Below, one piece after another: positions 17,701-27,888 of a DNA stretch of 40,314 nt. The stretch comes from Gemmatimonadota bacterium (GTDB lineage: Bacteria; Latescibacterota; UBA2968; UBA8231), in contig JABHFS010000176.1 of the NCBI GenBank assembly GCA_018672475.1, positions 1 through 40,314 of the forward strand. The letters are read 5' to 3'. Under the pieces are notes generated by a model. The model was not told where the DNA came from. It made no database searches and was given only the letters and a program-made list of their open reading frames with translations. Each line of letters begins with the position of its first letter. Position 1 is the stretch's first letter. The position numbers and the translations under genes were made by a program.

Positions 17701-19636
17701 CAACCAACTCCGTTAGGGGCCGCAATGCCAATGCCCCACCGGCGCCTTTTAAGCTGATCGCGGTCGAGGAGAGCCGCCCGGGAGCGTCACTTTCGATTTG
17801 CAGCGATCCGTCGTCTTCCCCCGCGGCAAGCGGCAGGAAAGTCACGTTAATTTCTTGCACCTGGCCAGATGCGATGGTGATAGGCGCCTCTACATCAATG
17901 CGAAAGGCTTCGCCATCCAGTCGTAATTCGAGGATATTCAAGTCAATATTGCCGCTATTCGACACCGACAGCGCCACGGTCTTAGAAGACTGGAGATCCA
18001 CCGTAGCAAAATCCAAGGCCCAGGAGGACACACTGATATCCGGTGCCGTGCCGACACCGTCGACTCCGATCTCATTGCGGCCGACCGCATCTACAACGAC
18101 TAATTGCGCACTCATCCCTCGCGCCACCAGCGGCAAGAAGCGGATCGTCACGCCGAGGCTTTGATTCGGTGCCAGGGTCTGCGGCTGGAAGTTCAAAATG
18201 CGAAACGAGGCATTTTCGATAAATGCATTGCGCAGTTTCAACGCCGCATTGCCAATATTGGTCAAAATGACCGTCGTATCCAGAAAACTGCCCACGCGCA
18301 CTTCACCAAAGGCAATAACCGCCGGTTGCACACTGAGTTCGGCCAATACGCCGGTGCCGCTCAAAGCGACCGACACCGCGTCTTCATCGGGGTCATTGCT
18401 GCGCGCAACAAGCACAGTGGACGCCATGCCGCGCACCGTCGGCTGGAAGCGCACCTCGACCGCGACGCTGCCCCCCGGAGTGACCGTCGCGGTCGCTGGG
18501 CTGACCGAAAAAACGCTTTGGCGGTCGATGCTAAAATTTGATATGACCAGGTCAACTTGGCCGTCGTTGACAATATCCAACGTCTGCACACTCGGCACCC
18601 CCACCGAGACCATCCCGAAGTCCAGGGCCGCCGCCCCTAAGCGAATCTGTGCTTCGGGTTCAAAGCGAATCTCCTGAATCCCGTTGCCGACACCGCCACC
18701 GAGAATACGGCCGTCCGTAACGACCGCCACCCAGCGCGTCGTTAAATTATCCAGCCCATCGTTGACCGCGTTCCAATTCGCGCCGCCGTCCTTCGAACGG
18801 TAAAAGCCGCCATTCGCTGTGGCCGCATAGATCAGCTGATCCACATCTGGGTCGACTTCGACGCTGCGCGCATTGAGATCACCTAGGCCATCGTTGGCCG
18901 TCTGCCAGGTCTGACCGTCGTCGCCGCTGAGCCATATGCCCGCCCCATAGGTCGCCACGACGATCCGTCCTGCGTCTTGCGGGTCGGCAGAAAGATAGAT
19001 ATCGCGCACGCTCAAACCATCCAATTCCTCGCCCGCCGAAACCCAGCTCTCACCGCCGTCGCGGCTCTCGAAAAGACCCCGCGCCGTACCGGCATAAACC
19101 GTCAATGCCTGCAATGGGTGTGCGGCCAAGGCAAAGATGATATCGCTTTCCAACTCCGAACCGGCAACCACCCAACTCACTCCTGCATCCAGGCTAGTAA
19201 ACACCCCACGACCAAAGGTCGCCGCATATACCCTGCCCTCCGCCCCTGTGCCCACCGCCAACACGCCCGGCCCCACCGCGTCTACCACCGCCCAAGACTC
19301 GCCACCATCGGCGCTTTGGAACAAGCCGGTATTCAGCCCCGCATAGAGCCGGTCGCCATTCTCCGGGTCAACCGCCAAGCTCAATACGCTGCGATCGACC
19401 AGACTCGGACCGCGCAACGACCAACTCTGGCCGCCGTCCGCGCTGTAGTAAAATCCATTTTGTGCACCAGCGTAGAGCGTTTGACTCTGTCCATGATCCT
19501 GGGCAAAGGCATTTACCTCGGCCGTTATGCCCGTGCCAGCCTGGGTCCACCCATTGGCACCGGCCGAAACCGGAATGGCCTGTACTGCCAGCCAGCCCAG
19601 GCACCAGATCATATATATCGCTTTTATATTCTTCAT
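14723..19636 (-). CDS. Giant secreted mosaic protein C (BNR propeller, ASH, FG-GAP, FnIII, cohesin, dockerin, sorting tail)
   Basis: The 1637-residue protein starts with a signal peptide (about 1-25, ending PVSAGA). Domains in order: six Asp-box (S-x-D-x-G-x-x-W) blades of a BNR/VPS10-like propeller (about 30-325); three ASH-like 'choice-of-anchor' beta-sandwiches (330-630); seven FG-GAP/VCBS blades with DxDxDG calcium loops (640-985); a fibronectin III-like module (about 1005-1085); a cohesin-like domain (1095-1222); a carboxypeptidase-regulatory-like domain (about 1240-1345); a two-loop dockerin-like segment (about 1357-1412, GDANDDNSINLADF and DFNGDESINIDDF); a spacer; and a FlgD-Ig / type IX-type tail (about 1545-1637, PNPFNPTT, ending LMLVR). 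It lies 24 nt after gene B2 and is probably co-transcribed with it. A surface-displayed adhesion or binding role is inferred. Confidence 0.9.
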   Translation of the reverse strand: MKNIKAIYMIWCLGWLAVQAIPVSAGANGWTQAGTGITAEVNAFAQDHGQSQTLYAGAQNGFYYSADGGQSWSLRGPSLVDRSVLSLAVDPENGDRLYAGLNTGLFQSADGGESWAVVDAVGPGVLAVGTGAEGRVYAATFGRGVFTSLDAGVSWVVAGSELESDIIFALAAHPLQALTVYAGTARGLFESRDGGESWVSAGEELDGLSVRDIYLSADPQDAGRIVVATYGAGIWLSGDDGQTWQTANDGLGDLNARSVEVDPDVDQLIYAATANGGFYRSKDGGANWNAVNDGLDNLTTRWVAVVTDGRILGGGVGNGIQEIRFEPEAQIRLGAAALDFGMVSVGVPSVQTLDIVNDGQVDLVISNFSIDRQSVFSVSPATATVTPGGSVAVEVRFQPTVRGMASTVLVARSNDPDEDAVSVALSGTGVLAELSVQPAVIAFGEVRVGSFLDTTVILTNIGNAALKLRNAFIENASFRILNFQPQTLAPNQSLGVTIRFLPLVARGMSAQLVVVDAVGRNEIGVDGVGTAPDISVSSWALDFATVDLQSSKTVALSVSNSGNIDLNILELRLDGEAFRIDVEAPITIASGQVQEINVTFLPLAAGEDDGSLQIESDAPGRLSSTAISLKGAGGALALRPLTELVAGVGPADMLVVDLDQDGALDLAIADSASGQLRVLFNDGTGLFLEAVVYPGASSSYGDWDQPVTLAAAAIFGNGLDLVVGDPVARSISILQNDGMGFFDISREDIFIGHQIADVLTADLDADGDFDIAVANRDAASVTVLFNNGEGSFNARITCDVEAGPTALLATHLDPDEHADLVVANSTAGTISVLFGNRNGGFETRQDFVVGIDPAALSMADYDADGDNDVLVGSRGSRDVAILQNDGAGGLTLVQRINVGVPVVDLALTDLTADIFSDLVVASSTGSHLAFFENEAGTGFVSRDILTSQVPVRRVGVADLNADGANDIVALFAGQGLVQVFLNEDARRLDAPRPPTGVSAADVGRDLGRNIEVVWEAPALDEQIGRTTEYMIFRSTSSTGPFAPVDTLAAGQRRYVDVAATLADTFYYYVVAGNALLASDPSEIVAAASRPAPFFELQIVDGSRFSVGDTLKLRAFITPAEHDIAGLSLFMSYEDSALTLIDADEALPAVQPFRVEAALSNAAVLENRLQPLQNNKMNLSLAQLDLNAGVEPVELGEIWFLTSVDTVTFITIDDEPASNRRSSVVEARTGEWILPFIPERPTQVSIRDFQVQGQIQLEGRALLDQALQISLFFVGIVGDTLESPLNDEDRLRSGIQYTLAADGSFSLVQIPKDTYHVLAKAPTHLQGLTDTISVGTTLRTSTSFSWVSVDSISQGSLPAGDANDDNSINLADFGVFVRHFGTTSAEQVSWTEAVTADFNGDESINIDDFFLLAQNFGAVGMQLLAPTTAAQRPAAGKIELLDGQVHLQQEGQIVGFSLLTTGIEAIDFTTSGTIWAGRQMLIQHWPEEGNTRIVGALFDQEQPLAAAGILAIIEGSTDVLEVELLRPDGQVERLIATRAQPRQSALLQNFPNPFNPTTTIPFAVGSVGERRMSEVRLDIFNMLGQQVRTVVAGALPAGMHRVEWDGRDGAGRDVASGSYLYRLQVGEMLQSRRLMLVR

Positions 19637-19660
19637 AACTGCACCGCTCGTTTATTGCTC

Positions 19661-22600
19661 TTATCGCACTAGGATCAGCGCGCGGTGGTATCGCCGCCCG
19701 CCTTCTTTTAATTGATAGAAATACATGCCGCTGCTCAACGATTTACCCCCTGCATCGCGCCCATTCCAAGTCGCCGTCCACACCCCCACCTCCTGGAATT
19801 CGTCGACCAATGTCCGCACTCTGTGCCCCAGCGAGTTGAATAGCTGCAATTGCACTTTGCCGGGTGAGTCAATTTGATACACGATCTTGGCGACCGGCAC
19901 CCGACTCGGCGAAAAGGGATTGGGATAGCTGCCCAGTTTCATCGCCGCCTGACGATTCTCTGGCTCGACCCGGCCTAGGCGAAAAAGACCTAATTCACCC
20001 ACGGCCGCCGCCAGCCAATCCGTTACGGGATCGACCTGGGTCGGTATTTCCTCCCATACGCCCCCGAGTTCGTCCCAGCGCAGAATCCCCAAAGCCGGAT
20101 CTTCATTGGCACCGGGAAAGAAATTGAGCGTTACCGGCTCGCCGAGTTTGCGCCCGCGCAATAGATCGACCGAATACACCGGCTGCCCCTCGTTGCCGGG
20201 AGGCATCTCTGCCTCCCCCAGCTGATAGAGTACGGCCATCTGGCCCGGCCCAGCTGCGGCATCGGTCACATTGAGCATCAATTGCGGGTCCGGACTGCGC
20301 ACATTACCGCCCATCTCATCCATCCATTTTAGCGCCACTATCAACGCTCGCTGACCCTCATTTCCGCCTGGGTCAAATCCCGTAACTTCGATGTCAACCA
20401 TCCGCTCCTCTTGGTTTTCGGGCGGATGCGGAAAATTGACCCGATAGGTGCCGTCGTCGAGACGCTCGACTTCCTGCAGTTCGTCATCAACCTCAACCTC
20501 GGGATCTTCGCCTAACTCCTCACTCGCCGCGATGCGCAACTCCAAGAGTTCACTGAAGACGGGATGCCTGCGAACCGACAGCGTAAACTCTGGCGGCACC
20601 TCGTCCTGTTGGATCAACACTTCCATCTCGGCCGATGTCTGGTTGCCCTGTGGGTCCTTGGCCGTCAAGTGCAAAACGCGCGTCCCGGCCTCGCCCGCCG
20701 GCACCGAGACAAAAAGCTGATCTCCTTCGATCCGGGCGGAGATCCCCGGTTCAACCGTAACCTCCCAGGTCAACTCCTCGGCCGGCGTGTCTATATCGGC
20801 GGCAAAGGGCGATAGGGCGACTTGCGATTCTTCGTTACCCGCCTCGATAAGGATCTGCGGCAACGCGCCAATCTCTGGCGCGGCCCCCCCTTGGACGACG
20901 ACGACTTCCATCACCCCGAGCGCGGTATTGCCCGCAGGGTCTCGGACCAGAAATTGGATCTGGTCGACCCCCGTCTCTAACGCCCCCGCCGTCAGCGTAA
21001 CGACTCTCGTATCTGCGGCGATCTCGACCGTCACCAGCCGCTGCCCGCTAGCCGACCAATTCAACTGATCGTCAACATCGTCGTCGACGACAAAATCATC
21101 TAGGTCAACCGACTCGTCGACTTGTCCCAGTTCCAACTGAAAACGCGGAAGAACCCGAATCTGCGGCGACAGACCCGCCCCCTTGAGGATGACCCGTAAG
21201 CGCTGTAGGCGCTCGCGACCAGACTCGTCAGTAGCGGTGAATTCGACAATCTCGCTGCCTAAAAATGCCGGATCGGCGATAGCGATCAGTATGCGGGTCG
21301 ATTGAGGATCGAGAATCACGTCAACCGCCGTAGAAGGCACCACGCGCCATACCAGCGCTGGAGCCAACCCACCCGCCGCACCGACGGCGTAATCACTGAG
21401 CACTATACTCGAGTCGATCTCCCCCGGGAAAAGTTCGACATCCGGCAGGGGCTGCAGCGAGAAGAGCGGCGGCAAACCCACCGTGATCAAAGCCGTGGTC
21501 TCCTGTCCGTCGGTATCGCGTACTCTCAGGAGCACCTGGGTCGCGGTCGGCGGATCAATTGCATCGGGGTCGCGGCTCAATTTTAATTCATGAGTAACCA
21601 GATCGAGTACAGCAATGATCCCTGGCTCGCTTTCGACCTCCCAAAATAGCTCATTATTTTTGTCCAAGGAATCGAAGGCGAATTGATCTAGGTCCAAACG
21701 AGTCTCGGCCTTCAAACTATCCAAACTCACCGAGTTAAAATCGGCGAGTTGTGGCGGATCGCCGGGTGCCGAAAATAATACCGGTATCTCTGCCGAAGCA
21801 CGTTCGCCACTCGGATCCGAAGCCACAAGACCCAACGAAGCCGGCTTGACGAAGTTTTCACCGGCGCTAAGTGTCAACTGCCGAGTCTGCGAATCAAATA
21901 CAGCATTCAGCCCCGATGAAGGGAAAATATCCCATATGATATTCGCATCCGGGTCGTCCGGATCGGCAACGATCTCATCAAGCGCTACTATCCTTTCCTC
22001 ACCCAGCCGCAAACCGATGACCCCGGGGACGAAGATCTGCGGCCCTTTTGCGTCGTCGGGACCGAGCACGCTGACCTTAAAATCGACCTGGTCCTGATTG
22101 CCTTCGGGATCGGTGACGCTCAACCGCACCTTGCTGGTGCCGGAAAATCCGCTGGCGCCGCTGATTAATAGCTGGCCGTCCTGGACAATCGCCGACAGAC
22201 CACTATCGGGCACAGCCTCCCAGAGCAATGCCAACGCCGAACTATCGTCCACCGCCAATTCAGCCAACGTCAACTCGACTGCTTGGCCGCCGAGGAAGCG
22301 CTGCTCGGCCAACGGCTGGATTTCAGGTCCGACCGACTCGCCAGGCCCCAACACGACAGCGACCTGCCGGGTCTGCGCCACAGCACCTGAGGTATCCTGC
22401 GCGGTTAAACGCACAATACCCCGTCCGGCAACTTGACCGCTGACGACAAGTTGGCCGTCGATTATTTCCGCGCTGACTCCACCTTCAACTTCAAGAAAAA
22501 CTTGCATGCTCGACACATCGTCGTCGCGATCGGAAAAAAAGTCGGTCAGCGGCACGGACACCCCGGCCCCTTCGACCGGATAGACCGGCGATACCTCGAT

Positions 22601-23740
22601 CGACTCAGGAGGATCGTTGACGGGAGAAACTTCAACCACCGCCATCACCGTATCGGCCAGACCCGTCGGATCATCGACGATAAAAGAGATTACTTCACTG
22701 CCAAAAAAATCGGGCGTCGCGGTCAATCGTACCACGTGACTAGCCTCGGCTACCACGGCCAGCACATCCTCGCCCCCAGAGGCAGTCCACAGCAATTGGT
22801 CCAAACCGTGGTCGAGATCTGCAACAAAGGCATCGAGGTCGATATCCTCATTGCTCGTATCCTCGGCAAAGCGCAACGTATCCGGAAAATCGCTAATTTT
22901 CGGCCGAGACAATATGAGCACATAGATTGTGTCCGACGCCGTCAACCCTTCGTTGAGTTCTAGCGCGGTAAAGATCATTTTCCACTCGCCGACCAAACCC
23001 TCCTGGGCAAGCATCGTAACCTGATTAGTTTCCGCGTCGATCGTGGTTTCAATTTCGCTCAACCGCGAATTCGTCCACAGAACACTAGTCCCCACCGTAT
23101 CGACGAAGTTGTCCAAATCAAATACTTCTAATCGCTCTCCTTCGATAAGCGTCAAATCAGGCAGACGTGGCGAAATGCGGAAGCCGGTAACGCGCACCAC
23201 GGCTTCGCCCAGCGGTTCGGTAAAACGTTGCTCAATACCAGACAAGCCTACCCGGACATAATGGGACACGCGATTGTGGCCACGTTCCTCAATGCGAATC
23301 GAAGTCGTCTCACTGAGAGTGCGTCTGGCCACTTCCAGTTGAAAACGCACTGCGACCCCCTGGCCCGTCGCCGTATTGAGCGAAATCCCGCCGGCCGCTT
23401 CGGTATAACTCAAGATGGTTTCGTCCCCAAGCTCTTCAACCGCGTTAACCAGGGGTATACCCCCAAGAAAGCTCGTCGCCGCGAAAGGTAGGGGTTGCCC
23501 CGTCTCATCGAAACCGGCGGGCACTAACGTGAATACGGCGCTGTCATAGGACAGGAAAAGACTAAAGCCCGTCAACTCTTCGGCCCCCGCGTCGACAAAG
23601 ACTTCCAGATCAATGATCTGTCCCAGCTCGGCGGTGAACTCGCTCTGGCCACCTGTTTGCCGTACGGCGACCGAGGCCGCCCATACGTCGGCCGTTAGCG
23701 CGCACAGCGCGAACGCGATTATGTGTATTAAGGCGCGCAT
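19661..23740 (-). CDS. Giant secreted protein B2 (cohesin-like domain, Ig/cadherin-like repeats, sorting tail)
   Basis: The 1359-residue protein has a signal peptide (about 1-21, ending DVWAA). Residues about 25-185 form a cohesin-like beta-sandwich (GFSLFLSYDSAVFTLVPAGF). About nine Ig/cadherin-like repeats of roughly 95 residues follow, with VNDPP linkers and paired D-x-D calcium-type motifs. A pre-tail module (WEEIPTQV...ELGLFRLG) and a FlgD-Ig / type IX-like tail (about 1269-1359, YPNPFSPSRV, ending LILVR) close it. It is a paralogue of B1: both share the pattern VFxLVPAxF...PF...FLxG in the first domain and the W-x-E-I-P pre-tail module. Its ATG shares one base with the stop of A2 (TAATG), so the two are translationally coupled. 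Confidence 0.88.
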   Translation of the reverse strand: MRALIHIIAFALCALTADVWAASVAVRQTGGQSEFTAELGQIIDLEVFVDAGAEELTGFSLFLSYDSAVFTLVPAGFDETGQPLPFAATSFLGGIPLVNAVEELGDETILSYTEAAGGISLNTATGQGVAVRFQLEVARRTLSETTSIRIEERGHNRVSHYVRVGLSGIEQRFTEPLGEAVVRVTGFRISPRLPDLTLIEGERLEVFDLDNFVDTVGTSVLWTNSRLSEIETTIDAETNQVTMLAQEGLVGEWKMIFTALELNEGLTASDTIYVLILSRPKISDFPDTLRFAEDTSNEDIDLDAFVADLDHGLDQLLWTASGGEDVLAVVAEASHVVRLTATPDFFGSEVISFIVDDPTGLADTVMAVVEVSPVNDPPESIEVSPVYPVEGAGVSVPLTDFFSDRDDDVSSMQVFLEVEGGVSAEIIDGQLVVSGQVAGRGIVRLTAQDTSGAVAQTRQVAVVLGPGESVGPEIQPLAEQRFLGGQAVELTLAELAVDDSSALALLWEAVPDSGLSAIVQDGQLLISGASGFSGTSKVRLSVTDPEGNQDQVDFKVSVLGPDDAKGPQIFVPGVIGLRLGEERIVALDEIVADPDDPDANIIWDIFPSSGLNAVFDSQTRQLTLSAGENFVKPASLGLVASDPSGERASAEIPVLFSAPGDPPQLADFNSVSLDSLKAETRLDLDQFAFDSLDKNNELFWEVESEPGIIAVLDLVTHELKLSRDPDAIDPPTATQVLLRVRDTDGQETTALITVGLPPLFSLQPLPDVELFPGEIDSSIVLSDYAVGAAGGLAPALVWRVVPSTAVDVILDPQSTRILIAIADPAFLGSEIVEFTATDESGRERLQRLRVILKGAGLSPQIRVLPRFQLELGQVDESVDLDDFVVDDDVDDQLNWSASGQRLVTVEIAADTRVVTLTAGALETGVDQIQFLVRDPAGNTALGVMEVVVVQGGAAPEIGALPQILIEAGNEESQVALSPFAADIDTPAEELTWEVTVEPGISARIEGDQLFVSVPAGEAGTRVLHLTAKDPQGNQTSAEMEVLIQQDEVPPEFTLSVRRHPVFSELLELRIAASEELGEDPEVEVDDELQEVERLDDGTYRVNFPHPPENQEERMVDIEVTGFDPGGNEGQRALIVALKWMDEMGGNVRSPDPQLMLNVTDAAAGPGQMAVLYQLGEAEMPPGNEGQPVYSVDLLRGRKLGEPVTLNFFPGANEDPALGILRWDELGGVWEEIPTQVDPVTDWLAAAVGELGLFRLGRVEPENRQAAMKLGSYPNPFSPSRVPVAKIVYQIDSPGKVQLQLFNSLGHRVRTLVDEFQEVGVWTATWNGRDAGGKSLSSGMYFYQLKEGGRRYHRALILVR

Positions 23741-26700
23741 TATCTCACCAGCACCATGCGTTTAGCCATTCGTTGTTCCCCGCTCTGCAAGCGGTAGGTA
23801 TAGATGCCGCTGGCGACGGGTCGACCCTCTTGGTCCAAACCGCGCCAGTGCAGACGATGTCCTCCCGCCGCCATCTCGCCGTCCCAGAGCACCGCAACGC
23901 GCTGCCCGAGCATATTAAAAATCTCTAATCGCACCTGCCGACTGTCGGCCGGCACGGTGAAGTCGATCGAGGTTTCGGGGTTGAACGGATTGGGCCTATT
24001 CTGCTCTAGGGCAAAAAGCCTCGGAGTGCTTATGGCCCCATGCCCGATAGCTGCGTCAACGAGCCGGTGATCCATTTCGACGAAGCTGGCTCGTCGTAAA
24101 ACTGGAGACGGTGCCCCGTCCTGCAGCGCCTGCAACCGCCATTTAAGCAACGCTTCGACGCCCTGTAAATCCCCGTCACGCCCAATTTTACTCGCTCCTA
24201 TAATCAAGCGATCAGCCATCTTGCGCTCTGCCGCCAACAATTCGTGTTGCCGATCTATATCGGCTGCGATCCACCGCCAGTGCACCGCGTCAAATTCGAG
24301 TTCCAATTCATAGGCCCTCATCCCCGCCAACCCTTCGCCGACGACGACAAATTCGACCACCTCGCCCGCATTCACGCGCTGCCCCGGACCAATAAGTTCG
24401 GCCCGCTGCACACCCGGGACCGCTGATCGCTTGTAAACGGGCATTGGACCTCTGCGAAGAAAATTGGCCCCAACCAGGGACAAATCCTGGATATTGACCA
24501 GGTTGTCGCCAGTTATATCGGCGGGTTCACCTGCCGAACCCGGGGTTGCCTCTAAGCCAAAAAATGATGCAACGAAGTCCCAATCGGCTAAAGTGACCTC
24601 ATTGTCCTGCATCCCCACCCCATCCATTCCGAGATAGCCGGTCACGTCGCCGCCCAACATCCGCGGACGCTCGCCGCTACCGGGACTGACCGGCAAAACA
24701 TTTTCGACCGTTTGCGCTGGAAAGAGTTCGAGTCCGGGGACCCAAGCCTCCAGATAACCGCGCAGCCCCGCGTGCAGGTCCCACCGGCCAGTAGGCACTT
24801 CCGCCAAGACAAAGCTGCCATCGGCCGCCACCTCGACTTGCACCCCGACCCGTGCCGGATCGACATCATTGGCCTCGGTAAAAAGCGGGTCGACGAATTC
24901 GGCATAATCCCCCCAACGTCGTAAGAAAAAGTCGACCTGAGCCGTCATGTCCTGACGCCCCTCCAAAGTGAGATTGCCCATAACCGTAGCGCGGCCTGCG
25001 ACCAATTCACCAGCGGCAACCGGCCCCGTCGTCAACTCCACCACCGACTGGCCGTCAAGCTCAAGCCGCGAAGCCTGGCCCTGCGCCGTCTCGACTTCGA
25101 GACCGATACTGACCGGACCGACTAGGTCGAGCGAACTCAATTGGAAAGTCGCCAATATCCGATTGGAACTCAGTCCGGCAATCTCGGCAACCGTCGGCTC
25201 GAAATAGCCCATGCGCAAACGCAGCACGCCCGCCTCGTCATCCACCGCATCATTGGTCACCAACTTGGCGACTTGGAAACCCGCCCCGACGAGAAAGGGT
25301 TGCACACCGTCCAAAAGCGGATTCTGGTCGACGGGCGCAAAACTGGCAGGGTCGGCAGTGAACGTCGCCTGTACTAAATCGACGCTGGCTCCGGCGTTTA
25401 TTCGTACTTCAAAGGTCAACAGTTGGCCGCCCGTGCCCATACTGAACACTTCGGGCAACAACTGGATCGGAGCAGGCACCGCGGCTACGCCTTCCATGCC
25501 AAGTACCTGGACGGGACCAACCGCCTTAACCGCCATCGCCTCGGCAAAATCTCCGGTGTCCGTAATGGCCAGATAGATGAAATATTCGCCGTCGACCAGC
25601 GGATCATCGGTCGTCACCCCCCTCGCGAGGTGGTCGATACGCACTTCGAGGTGGTCGACCGTGGAGTCTTCGCTCAAATCCATTAGCGAATCCACCGCGA
25701 CATCGGCGCGGCCATCGACGGAATTGACCACATAGGACACACCCGCGGCGACCGCCGCATACGTTGAAACCTCGCCGCGGTCTTCGCGACTAAGCAGCAC
25801 GCGTATCCGCGCGTCGTCGTCTAAATCCATATCCTCCCAGCCGACTCGGCCACTGCGACCAGGTTCGACCGCAACAGACGAGACCGGCTGCAGAGCGCGA
25901 ATGCTCGGCGGATGCAAAAACACCATCCGCGAGGCCGCGTCGTTGAGCTGCCCGCCGTTCATCTGGTCTAGGCGGCGGCTTTCACCGTCACTGATCACCC
26001 CATAGGCGTAATGCGTCACACCGGCCTCCGGTACACTCGATCCGCTGCCGGCTAACGACCACAGATCCCATACATATTGGTTATCCGTGCGCTCGTCAGG
26101 GTCCTCGGGGATATTGCCGAAAATTAATTGCGTTTGCCCGCTAGCCAACGCGAGCAAAACCTGTTCCGCACCGCCGGGTATTGCGAAGCCCGTATCAATA
26201 AGGGTCGAGGTTGCCGGCAAGCGACTAAGATAGAGGTCGATTCGCGCGTCGTCATCGACATCCGCGTCGCCATCAAAACCGCGCCGGCCCCAGGTAAAGG
26301 AGACAAAGCGCTGCGGACGACTGCCGCCGGTGACGATTGTATCCGCATCAACCAATACGCCGTCGTCAAGCGCGTCCAAACTCAGAAAGGGCGTGTGGCG
26401 GACCCGAACTTGGCCCTGACTGCGCACCAGCGCCGTGGACAACAAATCGCTTGCCGCCGCATAGATATAATAATCCCCCGCAGATACCAGTTCGGGAGCG
26501 AGAATATTCCAGAGCACAGTATCTTCTTTTGCCAACAGCCCTTCGACGGGCGTTATCGGGATACCTTCGGCCAAAGTCAGCCCGCCACTACCATCAACGG
26601 TGAGTGCCGTTTGCTCAAGCTCGCCATTGACGCTATAAAATAGATGCACGGGCGGTTCGCTATCGTGATCGATAAGGCTGTACGCGATCTGCAATTGCTG

Positions 26701-27753
26701 GATACTGCTGCCGGTCGCGACACCGTTCGCATCGAGCAAATCACCCGAATCAAGTGTGCTCGTGGTCTCGGGTCCCAAGAGTTGAAAAACGGGTTCGTGC
26801 CGCACCGCGATGGCGCGGCTGCGCACCAGCGGGATCGCCCCGGTGACCGACGAGGTCGCATAGAGATAGTAGATACCTGGAGCCACATCGCGGAATAGCA
26901 GACTCGTTGCGCGTCCAACTCCCTCGCGCTCGACATAGGCGTCTCCGGCCGCAGTCAGAGCTTCTTGTGCGGAAGTCTCGTCGACCGTCTTCAGATTCGC
27001 CGATAAAGAGAGGAAAAAGCGATACTCGACATCGTTGGCGTCATCGCCATCGCCCAAACCCACCTCATTGCTCGCCGTACTGACTCCGCCGTCAAATATC
27101 AGATCGGGCAGAACCAAGGCTAATATTTCTTCTGTGTCGGGATAAATCGTACCCAAGGTCGAGGTTGTCGTATCCGTACCCGCAGCGATCAATGAAGGTC
27201 CCAATGCGACAAAGTTCATCGAGCCTGTGGCGTTAAACTCGGCCGAGGTAACCAAGACGGTGGACGGACCTTCGGCGAAATCGACTTCGCGCTCGTCGGC
27301 AAATAAGATCGGGCCATAATTGACTTGCGATTCCGTAGGAATGACCGAGAGGATGACCGGAAACTGCACATACAATTGCCCGCCAGCTGCAGCAGTGGCT
27401 AGACTGCCGACGACGATCGTATTCACATCGGTCGTCGGGTTGACAAAAAACTCCGGTGTTTCATCAGCTGCCGGAGCATAGACGATTCTAATTTCGTCGT
27501 CTAAGAGGCCGTCCTCGTCCGTATCCGCCAACACCATCCACGTCGGCATTCCAATACTCAGCGCGGTGTCCGAAGGCGAGTCATCTTGGCCCAATACCAC
27601 ATGTAACTGCTGCCAGTAACGCCCCGACTCGAAGCCCACCTCCGATACCGGTATCCGCGCCAACTCCGGCGGGCTAATTTCTACGGTCTGGGCGTTGGCC
27701 GTCGTCAGACAAGCCGTCAGAAATATGAATAAGATGTTCAGCGCTTTAGCCAT
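23740..27753 (-). CDS. Giant secreted protein A2 (calcium loop, cohesin-like, CPD-regulatory, dockerin-like, sorting tail)
   Basis: With ATG 27753 the protein has 1337 residues and opens with a signal peptide (MAKALNILFIFLTACLTTANA); a GTG 75 nt upstream would put 25 residues before it and is disfavoured. A calcium-type loop ADTDEDG lies near residue 75. Long beta-rich repeats follow, then a cohesin-like domain, a carboxypeptidase-regulatory-like domain, a dockerin-like segment (about 1032-1100, GGDVTGY...ITGDNLVNIQDLSL), a second cohesin-like domain and a FlgD-Ig / type IX-like tail (about 1250-1337, RPNPFNPETS, ending MVLVR). The whole chain is co-linear with A1, with landmarks within about 5 residues. 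It is followed at once by B2. Confidence 0.88.
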   Translation of the reverse strand: MAKALNILFIFLTACLTTANAQTVEISPPELARIPVSEVGFESGRYWQQLHVVLGQDDSPSDTALSIGMPTWMVLADTDEDGLLDDEIRIVYAPAADETPEFFVNPTTDVNTIVVGSLATAAAGGQLYVQFPVILSVIPTESQVNYGPILFADEREVDFAEGPSTVLVTSAEFNATGSMNFVALGPSLIAAGTDTTTSTLGTIYPDTEEILALVLPDLIFDGGVSTASNEVGLGDGDDANDVEYRFFLSLSANLKTVDETSAQEALTAAGDAYVEREGVGRATSLLFRDVAPGIYYLYATSSVTGAIPLVRSRAIAVRHEPVFQLLGPETTSTLDSGDLLDANGVATGSSIQQLQIAYSLIDHDSEPPVHLFYSVNGELEQTALTVDGSGGLTLAEGIPITPVEGLLAKEDTVLWNILAPELVSAGDYYIYAAASDLLSTALVRSQGQVRVRHTPFLSLDALDDGVLVDADTIVTGGSRPQRFVSFTWGRRGFDGDADVDDDARIDLYLSRLPATSTLIDTGFAIPGGAEQVLLALASGQTQLIFGNIPEDPDERTDNQYVWDLWSLAGSGSSVPEAGVTHYAYGVISDGESRRLDQMNGGQLNDAASRMVFLHPPSIRALQPVSSVAVEPGRSGRVGWEDMDLDDDARIRVLLSREDRGEVSTYAAVAAGVSYVVNSVDGRADVAVDSLMDLSEDSTVDHLEVRIDHLARGVTTDDPLVDGEYFIYLAITDTGDFAEAMAVKAVGPVQVLGMEGVAAVPAPIQLLPEVFSMGTGGQLLTFEVRINAGASVDLVQATFTADPASFAPVDQNPLLDGVQPFLVGAGFQVAKLVTNDAVDDEAGVLRLRMGYFEPTVAEIAGLSSNRILATFQLSSLDLVGPVSIGLEVETAQGQASRLELDGQSVVELTTGPVAAGELVAGRATVMGNLTLEGRQDMTAQVDFFLRRWGDYAEFVDPLFTEANDVDPARVGVQVEVAADGSFVLAEVPTGRWDLHAGLRGYLEAWVPGLELFPAQTVENVLPVSPGSGERPRMLGGDVTGYLGMDGVGMQDNEVTLADWDFVASFFGLEATPGSAGEPADITGDNLVNIQDLSLVGANFLRRGPMPVYKRSAVPGVQRAELIGPGQRVNAGEVVEFVVVGEGLAGMRAYELELEFDAVHWRWIAADIDRQHELLAAERKMADRLIIGASKIGRDGDLQGVEALLKWRLQALQDGAPSPVLRRASFVEMDHRLVDAAIGHGAISTPRLFALEQNRPNPFNPETSIDFTVPADSRQVRLEIFNMLGQRVAVLWDGEMAAGGHRLHWRGLDQEGRPVASGIYTYRLQSGEQRMAKRMVLVR

Positions 27754-27859
27754 GGGCAGGCGGATGAATCCGCTAAATTCTCCCTTTGATGGGAATGATA
27801 TTCCCTTTTCGCCGTGTATGACCCCCACTGCCTGTGGGAGTCGAGGACTGTCTATGTCC

Positions 27860-27888
27860 TATATATTGCGCTTTTTTCATTATCTTAA
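27860..27888 (-). promoter_or_regulatory. Possible sigma-70-type promoter of the A2-B2-C unit
   Basis: On the minus strand TTAAGA and TATATA are exactly 17 nt apart, each 4 of 6 to consensus, in an AT-rich stretch downstream of the B1 terminator-like hairpin. This would leave a leader of about 100 nt before the A2 ATG. A short inverted repeat (AGGAC-7nt-GTCCT, 27845-27861) overlaps the expected start site and could be an operator. The match is weak on its own; position gives it some weight. Confidence 0.3.
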